A DNA stretch of 34,080 nt from Nephromyces sp. MM_2019 (taxonomy: Eukaryota; Apicomplexa; Aconoidasida; Nephromycida), in contig JADHZB010001087.1 in NCBI GenBank assembly GCA_015657535.1, positions 3,495 to 37,574 on the forward strand, given 5' to 3'. This document shows, piece by piece, positions 1 to 12,551 of this stretch. Positions within the stretch are counted from its first letter, which is position 1. Each line of letters begins with the position of its first letter. A program made the translations under genes and the position numbers. The notes beneath the pieces were generated by a model. It was not told the DNA's origin and did not search any database. It was given only the letters and a program-made list of their open reading frames with translations.

Positions 1-180
1 CCCACACACCCTCCCACTCACCCCTCACACACACCCTCCCACTCACCCCACACACACACCCTCACACTCACCTCACATACACACACCCACTCACCACTCA
101 CATATACTCCCACTTACGCTTCACACATACACCCACAAACCCACACCCTCACACTCACCCCTCAAATACACATATAGATA
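1..180. repeat. C-rich imperfect tandem repeat
   Basis: Degenerate tandem copies of about 24-26 bases built on ccctcccactcacc and cacacac, at about positions 9, 35 and 59 and then decaying. The segment is much richer in C than the rest of the window. It lies directly upstream of the FAS1 gene on its sense strand. It does not look like a canonical telomere repeat. Confidence 0.7.
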
Positions 181-220
181 CCTCCCCTTCCCCTCCGCAT
201 ACTCCTACACATCGCTCAAC

Positions 221-1144
221 ATGTTATCTAAACTTATGAATGTTTGTGTAAGCCGTCAATCTAAATTATTGAAATTTTCACACATTACAATTTACACACA
301 TTTCTATACAAAAGCATCAGGGAATAGGAGTCCATATAAACGCACACAACACCCTGAAGTTTTAAATAGAAAGGTGTATTGGTGGAGTGAAATTAAACAG
401 CCAAATAATAGGAGTTTAAATAATGTAGTAAATAATTTAACATGTACTCAAAAATTATCAAAATTATTTGATACCCACACACACACATTGGATACATATT
501 TTAGAAATATGTCTTGTGGTGGTCCTTACACACTCTTATTAACATGTGATGATGGTATGAAATCTATTACACACACACACCTTAAACAACTCTCTACCAA
601 TGCTCAATTATTTGAACAATTTCTTAATTTTCACACATTTTTGGGTCAACTTTATCACAATGATTTATTGAAATATGACAAGGTGTGTGTATATAATATA
701 TATATATATATATATTTATATATTTGTTTCACATACACGTATTTACATACATATTTACCTATCAACAATTCACATACATATTTACCTATCAACAATTCAC
801 ATACATACACCCATAACCCATATGTATATACACACATAATCTATACATACTTACACTATAAACTATACAATCACTCACATACACGCAAACATACACAAAC
901 ACACACCCACATATACACACACCCACATAATACTCATATATATATATATATATAGGATAATATAAGGCAAAAAAAACAACTTACAAATTCATTAAATATT
1001 CCAATGGAGTGTAATTATAAATTTGACAAATTTAATTTTAAAAAACAAATACACATCCAACGATCAGCCCTAATAAAATGTGATATACCATGGAGTAATG
1101 GTATTATACACATTATAGATATACCCCTTTTGATGTGTGTATAA
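221..1144 (+). CDS. Single fasciclin (FAS1) domain protein, two exons
   Basis: Exons 221-682 and 956-1144 (TAA at 1142-1144) join in phase 0 to give 216 residues; the intron starts gtgtgtgt and ends tatatag. The product carries the FAS1 landmarks in order: the H1-like motif GPYTLLLTCDDGM (about residues 101-113), a central NFHTFLGQ corresponding to the family's YH motif (136-143), and the H2 motif NGIIHIIDIPLL (202-213). FAS1 domains mediate adhesion or protein-protein contacts, usually outside the cell or on membranes. Here there is one domain, no clear signal peptide, no membrane anchor, and a basic Ser-rich N-terminus (MLSKLMNVCVSRQSK) that could be an organelle-targeting sequence. CA repeats reach into exon 1 and encode DTHTHT and THTHL. 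A further 3' exon spliced from the gtgtgtataag near the stop is possible but not needed, because the FAS1 fold ends there. Confidence 0.85.
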
Positions 1145-1866
1145 GATATAACAATGTATAGATATGTATGTGTGTGTATGTGTAAAGTTTCCAAAAATAT
1201 ATAGGTATTTAAGACACATACACATATATATTTGTCTGTGTAAGATACACCCATATGTATGAAAAATATATCCATATATAAGTGCGTCAGATACATCTAT
1301 ATATAATAGTGTGTAAGATTTACAATTTTGATAAATCTCTTTTAATGTGTAACATATACATTGCTTATTTTGTGTTATACACATAATTGATGTATTAATT
1401 TTGATATAATTTATACAATATATATATATATATATACTATTGATTTTATATTTTAGAAGTAATTTGATAAATTATCACATTTCAAATTAATTGTTTATAA
1501 GCAACAAACTAAATATAACACCCTCTATCCAAATTTTTTAAATTTATAACCAAAATTTGTAATGTTATATACAACTTGGTAAAATTTACTACTAAGTATA
1601 TATTTCATATTTTACATACATTGTTTGAATATTATTATTTTACATACATATTAAGTAAAATTTACACACAAGTTATATGAGTAATTTTGGACACATTGTT
1701 CAAGTTTGTTAACTACATGTATAACTTATTTTATTTTATATGTAATTAGTTTTGAATACATAAAATGTGTGTATTTGAATGTTTTTAAAAAATGTGTATA
1801 TTTTAAAGTTTTGAGAAAATGTGTGTAAAATTTGAGAAAATAAAAAAAAATTTGTATACAAAAATT
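1145..1866. other. Convergent intergenic spacer
   Basis: Space between the ends of two converging genes. It is AT-rich with scattered TGTG and ACAC. The open frames at 1015-1384 on the minus strand overlap the FAS1 exon and are repeat-driven. I see no exon-like stretch. Confidence 0.6.
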
Positions 1867-3247
1867 TTATTCCTCATCTTCTGATTTTTGATAATCATCT
1901 GGGTTTAAACCATGCCTGATAAAATGTGTGTAAATATGAGTGTGTGTAAATATGAGTGTGTGTAGATATGAGTTTGTGTAGATATGAGTTTGTGTAAATA
2001 TGAGTGTGTGTAGATAATAGTTTGTGTAGATATGAGTTTGTGTAGATATGAGTGTGTGTAAATATGAGCGTGAGTAAATATGAGTGTGTGTAAATATGAG
2101 CGTGAGTAAATATGAGTGTGTGTAAATATAAGTTCGTGTAAATATTTGTGTTTAAATGTATGTATATGTAAATATATCAAATGTGTGTGTATATATGTAA
2201 TATGTGTATATATTTACTAATATATACAAGTATGTGGTGTGTAAATAATAAAGATAAAATAATTATTTGAATTGTGTTTTAACGTTAATAAACTTTGTAA
2301 ATTAATTTTTACTTTTTCAATTGAGCCCTTTGAATTTGCCAAGGCCATGTTGTAAGATTAGTGTCACGATAAATAGGTATACCATATTCCCTAATGTGTA
2401 AATAATAAAATATATATTTGTTAATATTTAAAGAGATGTATGTGTATATGGGTAGGTAGGTGTGTATGTGAATATGTTTAAACGGAATGTGTATGTGTCT
2501 ATAGGCTTAGGTTGTGTGTGTATGCACCTAAATTGTGAGTACTTGTATGTGTATGTGGGTGTATGCGTCAAAATTCAAATGTTTGTGCATAAAAAAACGA
2601 GTCTAATGAGTGTGTTTGAATAATAATTCATTATTATGTTTTGGAAAAGATTGTCATTTCTTGTAAATTTGAAATATTTGGATATTAGTGTTACTAAATA
2701 ATATAGTGATTTATTTCTTATAAATATTATATTCTAAAAAATAAGAAATACATATTTGTAAACAATAAACAGGATATTAACTATCTATTTGTATGATATC
2801 TTAGTTTAGGCATATAAAATTTTAACAGAAAACAAATTTTATATATATGTTAAATTCAATAAAAACATTGAATTTAATTCACACATCTAATCCCAAGCTC
2901 ACATATAATTCAATATACACATATAATCCAGTACATACATTCAATTCATTACACACTTTCAATTCAGCATATACATCAGACCCATTATACCCACCAAGTC
3001 CATTATACACACCAAAAACATTATACACAGATTTGTTAACAACATGTTTATGTGTAGCACATAAAACTCAATACACACACACACACACATATCATATCTC
3101 ATAGATTAGAAATGTGTATGTGTTTGATATATCAAAAAATTATTACCATCGAGCAAATGCATCTACACCAACGATTGCTGCTACTGTGGTCCATATAGTC
3201 ATAGTAAACCAGCTTTTCCTAAAAAAAAAATTATATTCACCTCCCAT
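1867..3247 (-). CDS. Small single-pass membrane protein, 75 aa, three exons
   Basis: Minus-strand exons 3247-3147, 2390-2313 and 1915-1867 join with matching phases (TG|G and AA|G) to encode 75 residues ending ...SEDEE and TAA. The start MGGEYNFFFRKSW at 3247 is the first in-frame ATG, but the T-tract plus AG at about 3215-3224 could instead be the acceptor of an unseen 5' exon. Residues about 14-33 (FTMTIWTTVAAIVGVDAFAR) form one likely membrane helix, followed by a charged aromatic tail with RDTNLTTWPWQIQRAQLKKH. Size and layout resemble small accessory subunits of mitochondrial respiratory complexes, such as the COX6A type, but I do not recognise the family, so this is a guess. Intron 1 (756 nt) and intron 2 (397 nt) are repeat-filled. 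Confidence 0.7.
1925..2148. repeat. 16-nt minisatellite in intron 2 of the 75-aa gene
   Basis: About 14 tandem copies of gtgtgtaaatatgagt with single-base variants (agatatgagtttgtgt, aaatatgagcgtgagt). On the sense (minus) strand the unit reads actcatatttacacac, and the array runs almost to the 3' splice site at 1916. The minus open frame 1905-2180 (HIYTHSY-type peptide) comes from this array. Confidence 0.9.
2870..3060. repeat. Degenerate ATTCA/ACACA repeat inside intron 1
   Basis: Imperfect repeats of attcaattcattacacactttcaattc type, within intron 1 of the minus-strand 75-aa gene. The plus-strand open frame 2847-3104 (LHTFNSLHTFNSAYT) comes from them and shows no coding character. ACAC here lies on the strand opposite the gene, unlike most of the window. 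Confidence 0.7.
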
Positions 3248-4735
3248 GTTGGATGAGTGTGTGTAGATATATTATTGGTTTAGAGGGGTGTGTGTGTGTG
3301 TGTGTATGTATGTTTTTGTGGGTCTAGGAGTGTGTATTTGTGTGTGTTGGTGTAGAGTTATATATAAGAGTATATATGTACAAAAATATTTATGTATATG
3401 TTTGTGGGTATGTGTGTGTTTATATATATGTGTATAAATAGATAAAGAAGTGTAGATGAGAAAATTAATAAAAAATATAGAGAGAAATAAATAAATATAT
3501 GTATATTTGCTACTAATCAAAATAGTGTTTCTAACACTATGGAAATTTTTAAGAGAAGCAATATAAACACAAACGTGAAATTTCACTATCAATACACTAA
3601 ATGTGTTAGTGTGTGTAGGTGTGCTTATGTGACTGCAAAATTTATGAAATCATATATATAAGTAGGACAAATTTAAAAACTTCTAAGCATTGATAAACGA
3701 GTTTTTAGCAGTATGTTTTATAAGATGTTAATTAAGTTTTGCTGCTAATTTTGTAACAAGGCATGTGTGTAGAAAACTAAGGATTAGACTAGTAGGGGAA
3801 GAAGCGCACACTTGTGTGTGTGTTTGAAAGTGCTTGGGCATGTATTTGTATGCATGTGTGTGTGTGTGTGTGTGTTGGAGTTTTATGTTAGTTTGTTTAC
3901 TTACATTATGAATTAGGCTAATATATACGAATATGTTTAATATGTTGTGTGTCCATAGCATTTTATATTAAGTAATTTTATATGAATTATATAAATATAT
4001 CATCTGATGTTTTAGAAATAAATTTCCCAGAAACTCAGGAATAAAAAATAGCACAATATAATTGCTTATAGTTCTTATTTTGCTGTATATACACAATGGA
4101 TTAATCATTTGTGTCGTGAAAATCTTTACTTTGAAATATTTTTATTTATTTTATTTATTAATAGGTAAATCATAGTAATTTAGTAACAAGAAATGATTAA
4201 CTCTAATTACAGATGTTTTTCTTATATCTATTAGATTCAATTTCAAAAAATTAAATATATTAAAATTCTATACAAGGTACTGAAAGTTTATCATGTTAAA
4301 TAACGTATAAAGAATAATTGGCACTGAATCTTGTGTGTAACTAACATCCTTTTCTTCTATAATTAACCAAAATTGGACTTATTACTATGAATCTAATTGA
4401 AAAAGAACCGAATTTTTTAGACTTGGATTGAATCTATGATAATCATAATTTAGGGCCTTGATCATTATACAGCTCTTTTTTCAGAGGCATGAAATAGAAT
4501 ACCTTTCAAGGTTGAATCAATCTTACAGCTTAACTTAGTTTAAGTGATTCAATAACAAGCTATTTGAAAAGTTCTGTGAAGAATCCAAAATGGAGAATGC
4601 AAAACTTTTGAAAAAAAATTTCATCTAAAAGTCAAAAGCTATAATTTTGTTTTGGGACCCAAGCCCCAAAGACAAGCTATCTTAGTAATTAATGGTTTGA
4701 TTATTATAAAGTTCAAGGCTTATATTTAATTAAAT
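3248..4735. other. Intergenic spacer, no supported gene
   Basis: Upstream of the 75-aa gene and downstream of the phospholipase, both on the minus strand. The first 700 bases hold TGTG repeats and repeat-driven minus open frames (3272-3592, 3728-3961) with no plausible splice partners. From about 3960 the sequence loses the repeats and becomes plain AT-rich DNA, where I see nothing coding. Confidence 0.6.
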
Positions 4736-6208
4736 CTATAAATCTGTATATTTCACTTTTTTCTTAAACTCTTCCAAGTGGAATTTATTTGATGCAGTAA
4801 ACGCATCACGTTGTCCTAAATCAATAACTTTTTTTAAACTTTCTTTAGAAAAATCAAGACCCATGTTATCAATAGATTTTTCAGGTGCAATAATAAATCT
4901 GAAATTGACATCAGGGTGTAATAATTTTGCGGTTTCAATCATCATTTTGGTATTTGCATAAGTTGCTAGATAGTTTGCTCTGAGCAAGATATGTAAGGAG
5001 TTGATTGAAGAAAATTTTGGGCCTTCATCTTTGAGTTCAAGTGGTGTGCAAAGGATAATATCTATAGTTATTTCATTTGGATTGGAAGACTTCTCACTCA
5101 TGCAACGATCAACAACCGATAGGATGTTAACTGCAGAGAAGACACTACCATCGAGATATTCACCATCACCAACCTGGGCTACTGGAAATACTGCTGGGAT
5201 AGCTGAGCTGGCTAAGACGGCTCCTACAATTGTTTCCGTATCATTTTCTTCGGTCCATACGTATTGTTCACCACTGGAAATGTCTGTTGCGGAAAATATG
5301 GCTTTTCTGTCACTAGGTATTTTTTTTTCTGGATTATCGAGCTGTGCCTTTATTATTTCATTAGTTAGGTAGTTTTTAAGTGGTGAGTTGTCATATATCC
5401 CAGACTTAACTAAAAGGCCTTCGATTTCATGAAATGTCCATTCTTGGTACACATCACTACTTTTCAAATTGGTCCAAGAATCAATCAAATAATTTGCCCA
5501 TTCTGCTTCTTCACCCTTATTGAACATCAGCGCACTTAATGTATTTATTGCGCCAGCAGACACACCTGCACGACGTAAATTTTTGGAAATTAATTAGATA
5601 ATATATAGGTTTTATGCAGTAAAAAAGGCTTGTTAGCAATCATCATCAGCTTAAAATTCTTCAAAGAATTTCAAAAAAATTTGAATTTCGGACCTTACGT
5701 AATATAAATTGAAGAAATTGACTCTTGTAAAAGTTTATATTAAGCAAAAAATCAATTAAAGGTTTATTGGTTATTATATTATAAACATTTTCAAAGTACT
5801 CATTGAGAGAACAGCTAGTATCAGTACTAAACCGTTTTCTTCAAATTTGAAATCAATATAAAACTAAATCTAATATTAAGAAATCATTGAACATAATGTT
5901 CCAGTAACAATTTTTTCAAAAAAATTTGTTACAAGTCTATTAAAATAATATTTACCAGAAACAATATCCCATTGAATTTCTTCTGCAGGCAGAGATTGAG
6001 TTAATCCTTTTAATACACCGGCATGATAAGCACCTCTAGAACCACCACTTGATAATACTAATCCTTTACAAGGATCAGATTGACCATACTTTAAAGGATT
6101 TGAAGAAATGTAAAACCAAAGTGTGCATAAAAAAAAAAGTTTAATATTCAAGAGTAATGTCATATTAAAAGAAGTTCTTATATTTAATTGTCGGAATTTA
6201 AAAATCAT
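4736..6208 (-). CDS. Patatin-like phospholipase, two exons
   Basis: Exon 1 (6208-5956) and exon 2 (5565-4736, stop included) join through a G|GT codon to give 360 residues. The patatin/PNPLA hallmarks are complete: oxyanion loop SSGGSRGAYHAGVL (about 53-66), nucleophile elbow GVSAG with Ser87 created exactly across the splice junction, the ASSAIPAVFPVA segment (203-214), and the catalytic Asp223 in YLDGS. Such enzymes hydrolyse acyl esters of phospholipids or other lipids with a Ser-Asp dyad. A hydrophobic stretch (residues 16-36, MTLLLNIKLFFLCTLWFY...) looks like a signal peptide, so Met16 (6163) may be the true start and the enzyme probably enters the secretory pathway. The DGS in place of the commoner DGG is a mild variation. 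The 390-nt intron and flanks lack the CA/TG repeats found elsewhere. The plus open frame 5001-5372 is a shadow. Confidence 0.92.
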
Positions 6209-8116
6209 CCAAAATTTACTGGTAATTTACTAAAGCAAAGTTAATTTAATTATTAGGCCTTAGTCCTTATTCAAAAAATAAAAAGTTATGTTGTCTTAAT
6301 GTATAATTTATGCGAAATAAATTTTTCAGTGTAAAAATTATTTTACAAGGATTTATAATGATGTAATATCAGTGATATAATTCTCATTAAATTACACTTG
6401 TTTCAAATATCCAAATATTTCAATGTAAATTATATGCATTTGTTGTGTATCGTGATTATTATTATTTAATATCTTATATTTATGACTATAATCTTTTATT
6501 AATAATGTTGCTATCTATTGTTCACAATTTATAATCGTGAGTAATAGCTACATGAAATGCTAAGCAATGTTTGGAAAAAAAGCCACATAAGTAAATTGTG
6601 AATTTAGTAAATCTAAAATAGAAAACTTATTTCGTCATAAAAAGGTGTATAATAATTAAAAATAGCCAAAAGATTGTATTTTGTGTATATTGTTTTTTAT
6701 AATATTCAATTAATAACATATACATGTATGTATAATTGTATATCAAAAGATATGCTTTCATAAGTGGTGCGTCTGCATAATAATGTGACTTACCTTGTAT
6801 CCCGTTAAAATTTACACTTAGCAAAAAAGTCTAAGCGTCAATGAGTCTTCAGATTTTTGAAAAATATTACATGAACTGTTTGATTATTAATTAAAGACGC
6901 ACATAGGCTTAAAGTTTACAGACACATTGGTAGCATATTTAATCATCCAAAAGTTGTAAACTCAGCTGTCATTTTTTAACATAAATCAAAATCTTTTTAC
7001 TTTTTAAACTCAATGGTCAGCCGTTATTTGATTAAGGTGTCGATATGCATGTCGAGTGTCTAGGTAGAAATAATATGCTTGCAAAATTTACAATTATTAA
7101 TATATACTACTAAATAAGTTGAAACAACTGGCTTACAAGTATTAGTAACTTTTATTAAGTTAAATTACACATAAAAACCTAGTGATGAACATGAAATTTT
7201 TTAAATCAATAGTTATATAATTGGAGTGTTGAACATCTTTTCTGAATATTAACAAATGTATATATTTTGTTTATACTCACACAACATACTCCCTCCTAGA
7301 GAATTGAAACCATAGGCAAATAAATGCATTTAAATATACTCTTAATTAAGCACATTATCTACAGGACACAAACACACATTTGTATTGATTTTTCTTTTCT
7401 ATGTTTACAAAGTATATATAATAGCATTATCTACATTTTTTTCAGAAATAGAAAATAAAAATATGTGAAAACCAAATCATACAAAATTATGTTATTGGTA
7501 TGATTTAACTAAGTGAAAGTACAATTAAGGTGTAAATAATAACAAATACAAAATTAAGAAATATATTTAGTTTTTATTAACACATTTAATTATTATTCAT
7601 ATGATTAGCAAGGTAGATTTAACAAATCAACAGAAAAACAAACTAACAACCAACTTAAAAAAAGTCCAACTATAAATATACACTCTCAAGCTAATACGGA
7701 ATAAAATTATGAGAAGTTTAGAAAACTAATTAAAGAAATTATTTTATCAATTGGCTAAATATAATTAAATATTATGAAATTACTTTTAAATAAATGTAGT
7801 ATATAAAAACATACACTTAATTATTGTATATAAAAAGAAAACCATAATATCAGATTTGTTGAGTTACATAACAAATGTTAAATCAAACAGCGATTATAAA
7901 AAGCTAAAGTAGTGTAGGCAAGGGATTGATAATATTAACATAACAATTATTATATTCAGGTAAAAGAAGTAAATGAACATGCTGTTATGTTGCAATGTTT
8001 GCAAAAAGTAATTTATCAAAAGTAAAATTGAGTTGTGTTGCATATGTTTAAAGACGTGATTATACTTATAGTATCCAAATTTATAGGAGTTTTTTAGAAA
8101 ATATCAAAAATTGACA
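6209..8116. other. AT-rich spacer without supported gene
   Basis: About 1.9 kb upstream of the phospholipase, almost free of CA/TG arrays. The only exon-like signal is a short minus frame at 6824-6786 (MLSVNFNGIQ) followed by a strong donor gtaagt, but none of the acceptors before the phospholipase start joins it in frame. I see nothing else. Confidence 0.5.
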
Positions 8117-8297
8117 TCAACAGACTCCATCTTCTTTTTTCCAATTGCTTCTTTTGCAATATAAACAAAGTTTATTCATATCATTATATAATACGATTTT
8201 ATCATTATGAACTATGAATTTTTCTTTTATATATTTACACATTCTTTGGATTATTATTTTTTTCGTGGCCGATTTTTTGCCAGAGTATTTCCTTTTT
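8117..8297 (-). CDS. Possible lysine-rich terminal exon, unknown
   Basis: Minus-strand open frame of about 60 codons ending in TGA at 8119-8117. It contains KYSGKKSATKK, then KYIKEKFIVHNDKIVLYND and a CLYCK pair. The composition is less repetitive than the surrounding spacer and could be the last exon of a small basic protein. A candidate first exon at 8345-8330 (MHPSK, then ggtaaat) does not join it in a consistent phase, and no good acceptor is visible. It may be chance in AT-rich DNA. Confidence 0.22.
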
Positions 8298-8948
8298 TAT
8301 GATTCTTTTTTTTTCTGTTTTTTATTTACCTTTTGAGGGGTGCATCACATTTTCTTTAGCAGTTATATAAATATATATTTATATAACATGTGTAACTATA
8401 TTGCTGTCTAAGTAGTATTAATTTTTCTAATTAAGCTTTGGATGGAATCGATTTCAGATTACGTCTTCAATATATATAATCAAGTCACAAAATCTAATTC
8501 TCACACAATAAATTTAAAAAAAACAGTTAGGAATGAGTATACGCCCTGCGTTTCATTTTATCTTAATTGATAAGCTGTTGTAAAAAAAATTGAGTTGTAC
8601 TCTTAAATAATTTTAATTTGTTTAAATAAAATAAATTATGTATCTATAATTATTTTTCTTTTAGATCGAATTCGTATATAATGAATTCCGTGTATGTAAT
8701 ATGCTTGTATAGTAGTTGCATAAAATGATGGGTGCATATATTCATTCGTATATATGTATATTGGTATGTTTTGAGAGTATAAAAAATATCTGATGTGTGA
8801 ATATAAACTGTAATTGGGTGTAGGCAAGGTAGATGTTGTATTTAAATTTTTGGTACTTTTACACACACTGAATTTATACTGTAAAATTAAGTTGTGTATT
8901 TATAAGAGGGCAAATGCCCAAAATAAGGGTGTCTAAATTAGAACTTCT
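8298..8948. other. Spacer downstream of the large minus gene
   Basis: AT-rich. A minus open frame at 8866-8636 (with TLPTPNYSLYSHIRYF) has an acceptor-like aaaag in front, but its phase does not fit the last resolved exon of the neighbouring gene, so I leave it uncalled. It also holds the palindrome gggcaaatgccc at 8908-8919. Confidence 0.45.
8908..8919. repeat. GC-rich palindrome, copy 1
   Basis: gggcaaatgccc, perfect 5-base arms around aa, in otherwise very AT-rich DNA just beyond the 3' end of the large minus gene. Eleven bases (gggcaaatgcc) recur in inverted orientation at 16108-16118, near that gene's 5' end. Confidence 0.6.
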
Positions 8949-11900
8949 TCATGGAGGTACCTAAGATGAGTTAGTTACACACATTGTGTAAGAAAATTAA
9001 TAAATATACAATCGAATATCTATGAATTGAAATATATAAAAAATCAGAAATGAATTGGGTATATAAATCTTATAAATATATATATGAATATATAATTATA
9101 CATTTAGGCTTATTAATCAATCTAAATATCCATATAATTAGAATTCACGCAATCAGAGATAAATTGTATATAAACAGATTTATTTTGTGGGTATAGGTGT
9201 GTGCACGCATGCATATAGATAGATGTGTGTATGATTAGACACTTACCTTAATATACTGACTAAGGTCAGGTAAAGGAGCCTGTGTAATTATAGAGGGTAT
9301 TGCTTGTTTATCCCTAGTAGGTATATTTGCTTCTTTGGTTGGTTGTTTATGTGTTTGTGTATGTGTAATCTGTTGATTAGACTTGTGTGTGTATGCCATA
9401 TTTTTCATGTTTTTGGGTGTGCGTGTATTTTTTTTCTCATTTTTAAAGGCCTTAGTCATTGTAAGTTCAGCTTCTAAGGTGTCCTGATGTGTGTTAGAAA
9501 AATTTGGTGTGTGTGTGCGTATAATCCGCTCCTGAGTTTTATTAAAATGTATAGAAATATGTAAAATTTGTTGGCGTCATGTTAAGTGTGCAAGATATAA
9601 ACAAATTACTCAAAATAATTTTAAATATTATCTATTTTTCCTATTTTGTGTGCGTGTATATTAGTTAGGGAATTAAGTTTATTATGTGTAGAATAAAGGG
9701 TATGTTGGTTCAGGTTGCGTAAATTGTAAACAGGTATAATGATTGCTAAAATAAATATACATAAATACAAATTCATTAGAAAGAATATTATTAATTAACC
9801 TCTTTGTTACGAGTTTTTCTTTGGCCAGTCCAATAATTTTGTGTGAGTGTATGTGTATATGTAGGCGTCAACTTAGGGGGGTTTATTGTTCCTAGAAAAA
9901 ATAAGATGAGGAATTTATGTGAATTAATAATTAATTAGTATGGTGTGGTTTATCTATGTATAAACACAAATATAAATGTTGGGGGAGTAAAAATATGCTA
10001 TAAGGCATCAATTGCTTAATAACTAAAGTAATATATATATCTATCTATACACAAGCATATATAAATACCAAATTTACACACAGGAATATAAGTACAGAAA
10101 AAATCACACAAATCTATACACACAGATCAATACAAACAATTATACATATACTATTGTGCATTCATAAAAATGTAACATACAAATTTACACACACAGTTAA
10201 GCACATAAACGACCTATACACAACACATCCATAATGGAAGACTATGAAAAGAATCGTATACACATATAGTATCAAACAAACCAGAATCTGAGAGAGTAAA
10301 ATTTTGGAGTTTGTGTGTGTGTACTTCGTCTTCATCTGAACAACATTGAAAAGTGTGTAAATTAAATAAATCGAATTATAAATATAAGATAACTATGCTG
10401 CACCTTTATCAAAGGGATTAATATCTACTTTTTGCTTGTATGAATGTGTGTGTGTGTGTTTTTGAGTTTTGTTATTGTCGATGAAATTAGTTTCTTGTGT
10501 GTGTGGTACCTGTAACAATACACATAATTTTATAAGGTTTGCACAACCCAAAGTTTCCATAATTTTTGTAGAGCTTATGCGTTTAAGTACATGTGTATAT
10601 TGTGTGAGTATAAAGTTGTGTGTATTGTGTATAAGTAGTAGGTTCGTGAATGCAATGTACGTCGTGTATGTAGTAGGATAAATAATGTATAGTTGTTAAT
10701 AGGATTTGTGTTAAAGGTGTGTGTATAGGTGAATTGTATAGGCATATCTATGATATGTATATGTGTGTGTGTATAGCTTAAGATAATTCAGTTGATAAAT
10801 ATATCATGTATAAATACACACACTTTGACTTACCATAGGTGTAAATTTGTGTGTAACAGGTAATTCGTTTTGATTATCGGTGAGCCGGAGCTAAGATATA
10901 AGTAATATGAAGAAATATACACATTTTTAATATTACGGAAATATAAAAACGTTTGTCTACACATCAACTCTATGAGTATACACATATTATTAAAGAGATC
11001 TAACGAAACCTATATATAAACTCATACAGATATAGGCACTAAATACGCACAAATACTTCACTCATAAATATTAAACACATTCGTGGTAGCTTAGATATGT
11101 TGTGTATGTGAGTGTGTTATGTGTGTTTGTGTGAGGTGCGTATGTGTGTCAAGTGTATTTAGATGTGTATTATGTATATGTGCATGTTTGTATTGTGTGT
11201 ATATGTGTGTCTGTGTGTTCGAGTAGTACCCTTTTTTGTAAATATTTACGAGGGGTGTAGTCAATTTCTTTGATAACATCATTTATTGTCCAGCTATTTT
11301 CCCACACACTTTGGAGTGTTGTCTTATAATTATTGAGCGTGTGTGAGTTATTATTCAAGATTATAGTAGAGTCATCAATATCCTATTTTATATAGGAATT
11401 TTGTAAAATAATCAAACATTTATATTTATCACTGGGTATGTACATACACATATGTATCTGCTATATATATATATGTGTTTGTGTATTTATGTTATACCTC
11501 TTTATTTAGCATAAATTTGAAAAACAGTGGTGATGTGGTAGTTTGGTTAACTGGTGTGTGTGTAGGTGTATAATAACCACCTCTTGGTATAGGAAGGAAA
11601 CCAGATACATCCGATGTCTAATAAACATGTGTGTGTGTGTAAAAATGTTAATTGATGTTTCGATGCAAATGTGTGTTTAATAATGGTTATTTATTTAATT
11701 TTATATGTAAAGCAAATAAAAGGGTAAAATCATTAAATAAACATACCACAGATTGTGTGTGTGGTTTTAGGTTTGAAGATGAATATGAATCCAATTTGAC
11801 AAAAGGGTCGTTATTCAAATGGCGATATATACCCCTAAGATATTTATATACGCAGAAATTATAATACATATTATATTTATAACACACATACACACACAAA

Positions 11901-12519
11901 CAAAGTTTAGTATAGCCCATGTGTAACAAATATAGTAAAAATAGAGGAAAGGATTAGCAAAAACTTTATAACAATTGTTAATTTATACACACTTTAGTTA
12001 TATATGTATTTACATACACATATACACACACATATATACATATGTACACACACACACATATATATATAATAATGTTTATAATATTACTTCACAGTTTTTT
12101 CGTAAATATAATTAATTGAACGAACAGTCGATTTTCGTGTAGAATTAGATTTAGACGAGGAAGTTGATTTCTAACACAAACACATATATATATATATAAT
12201 AAAGTGTGTGTATATACGAATATATATAATTTTTTATATATTGTGTGTGTGAGTGTATATATGTGTTTACATATATATAATGTGTGTGTGTATACCTAAA
12301 TATAGGTGAGTGGGTGTGAATGTATGTGTATATATGTGTTCATATATATGTGTGTATATATATATGTGTGTGTGCAAGGCATCTTTGTATGTTAATTAAA
12401 CATTAAAGATACCAAATTATTAGTGACGATGTCTGTTGGGTTTGGTGTGTGTAGTATATTTGCAAGCCCTTTCTGAACCTTATTCTGTAAAATAATATAA
12501 ATACAAATTATGTGTGTAA

Positions 12520-12551
<32 letters not shown>

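Noticed and set aside
1..180. Possible telomere or subtelomere at the window start
   Set aside because: The C-rich units do not match known telomere repeats, and unique genes begin within 221 bases; not enough evidence.
2847..3104. Plus-strand open frame with Thr, His, Asn and Tyr repeats
   Set aside because: Lies in intron 1 of the minus-strand 75-aa gene, is repeat-driven and lacks splice partners.
5001..5372. Plus open frame of 123 codons
   Set aside because: Antisense shadow of the patatin-like phospholipase exon, which carries the catalytic motifs.
9600..9770. Minus open stretch reading YNLRNLNQHTLYSTHNKL
   Set aside because: No donor GT before its stop, and inserting it would break the phase between exons 9891-9800 and 9531-9247.
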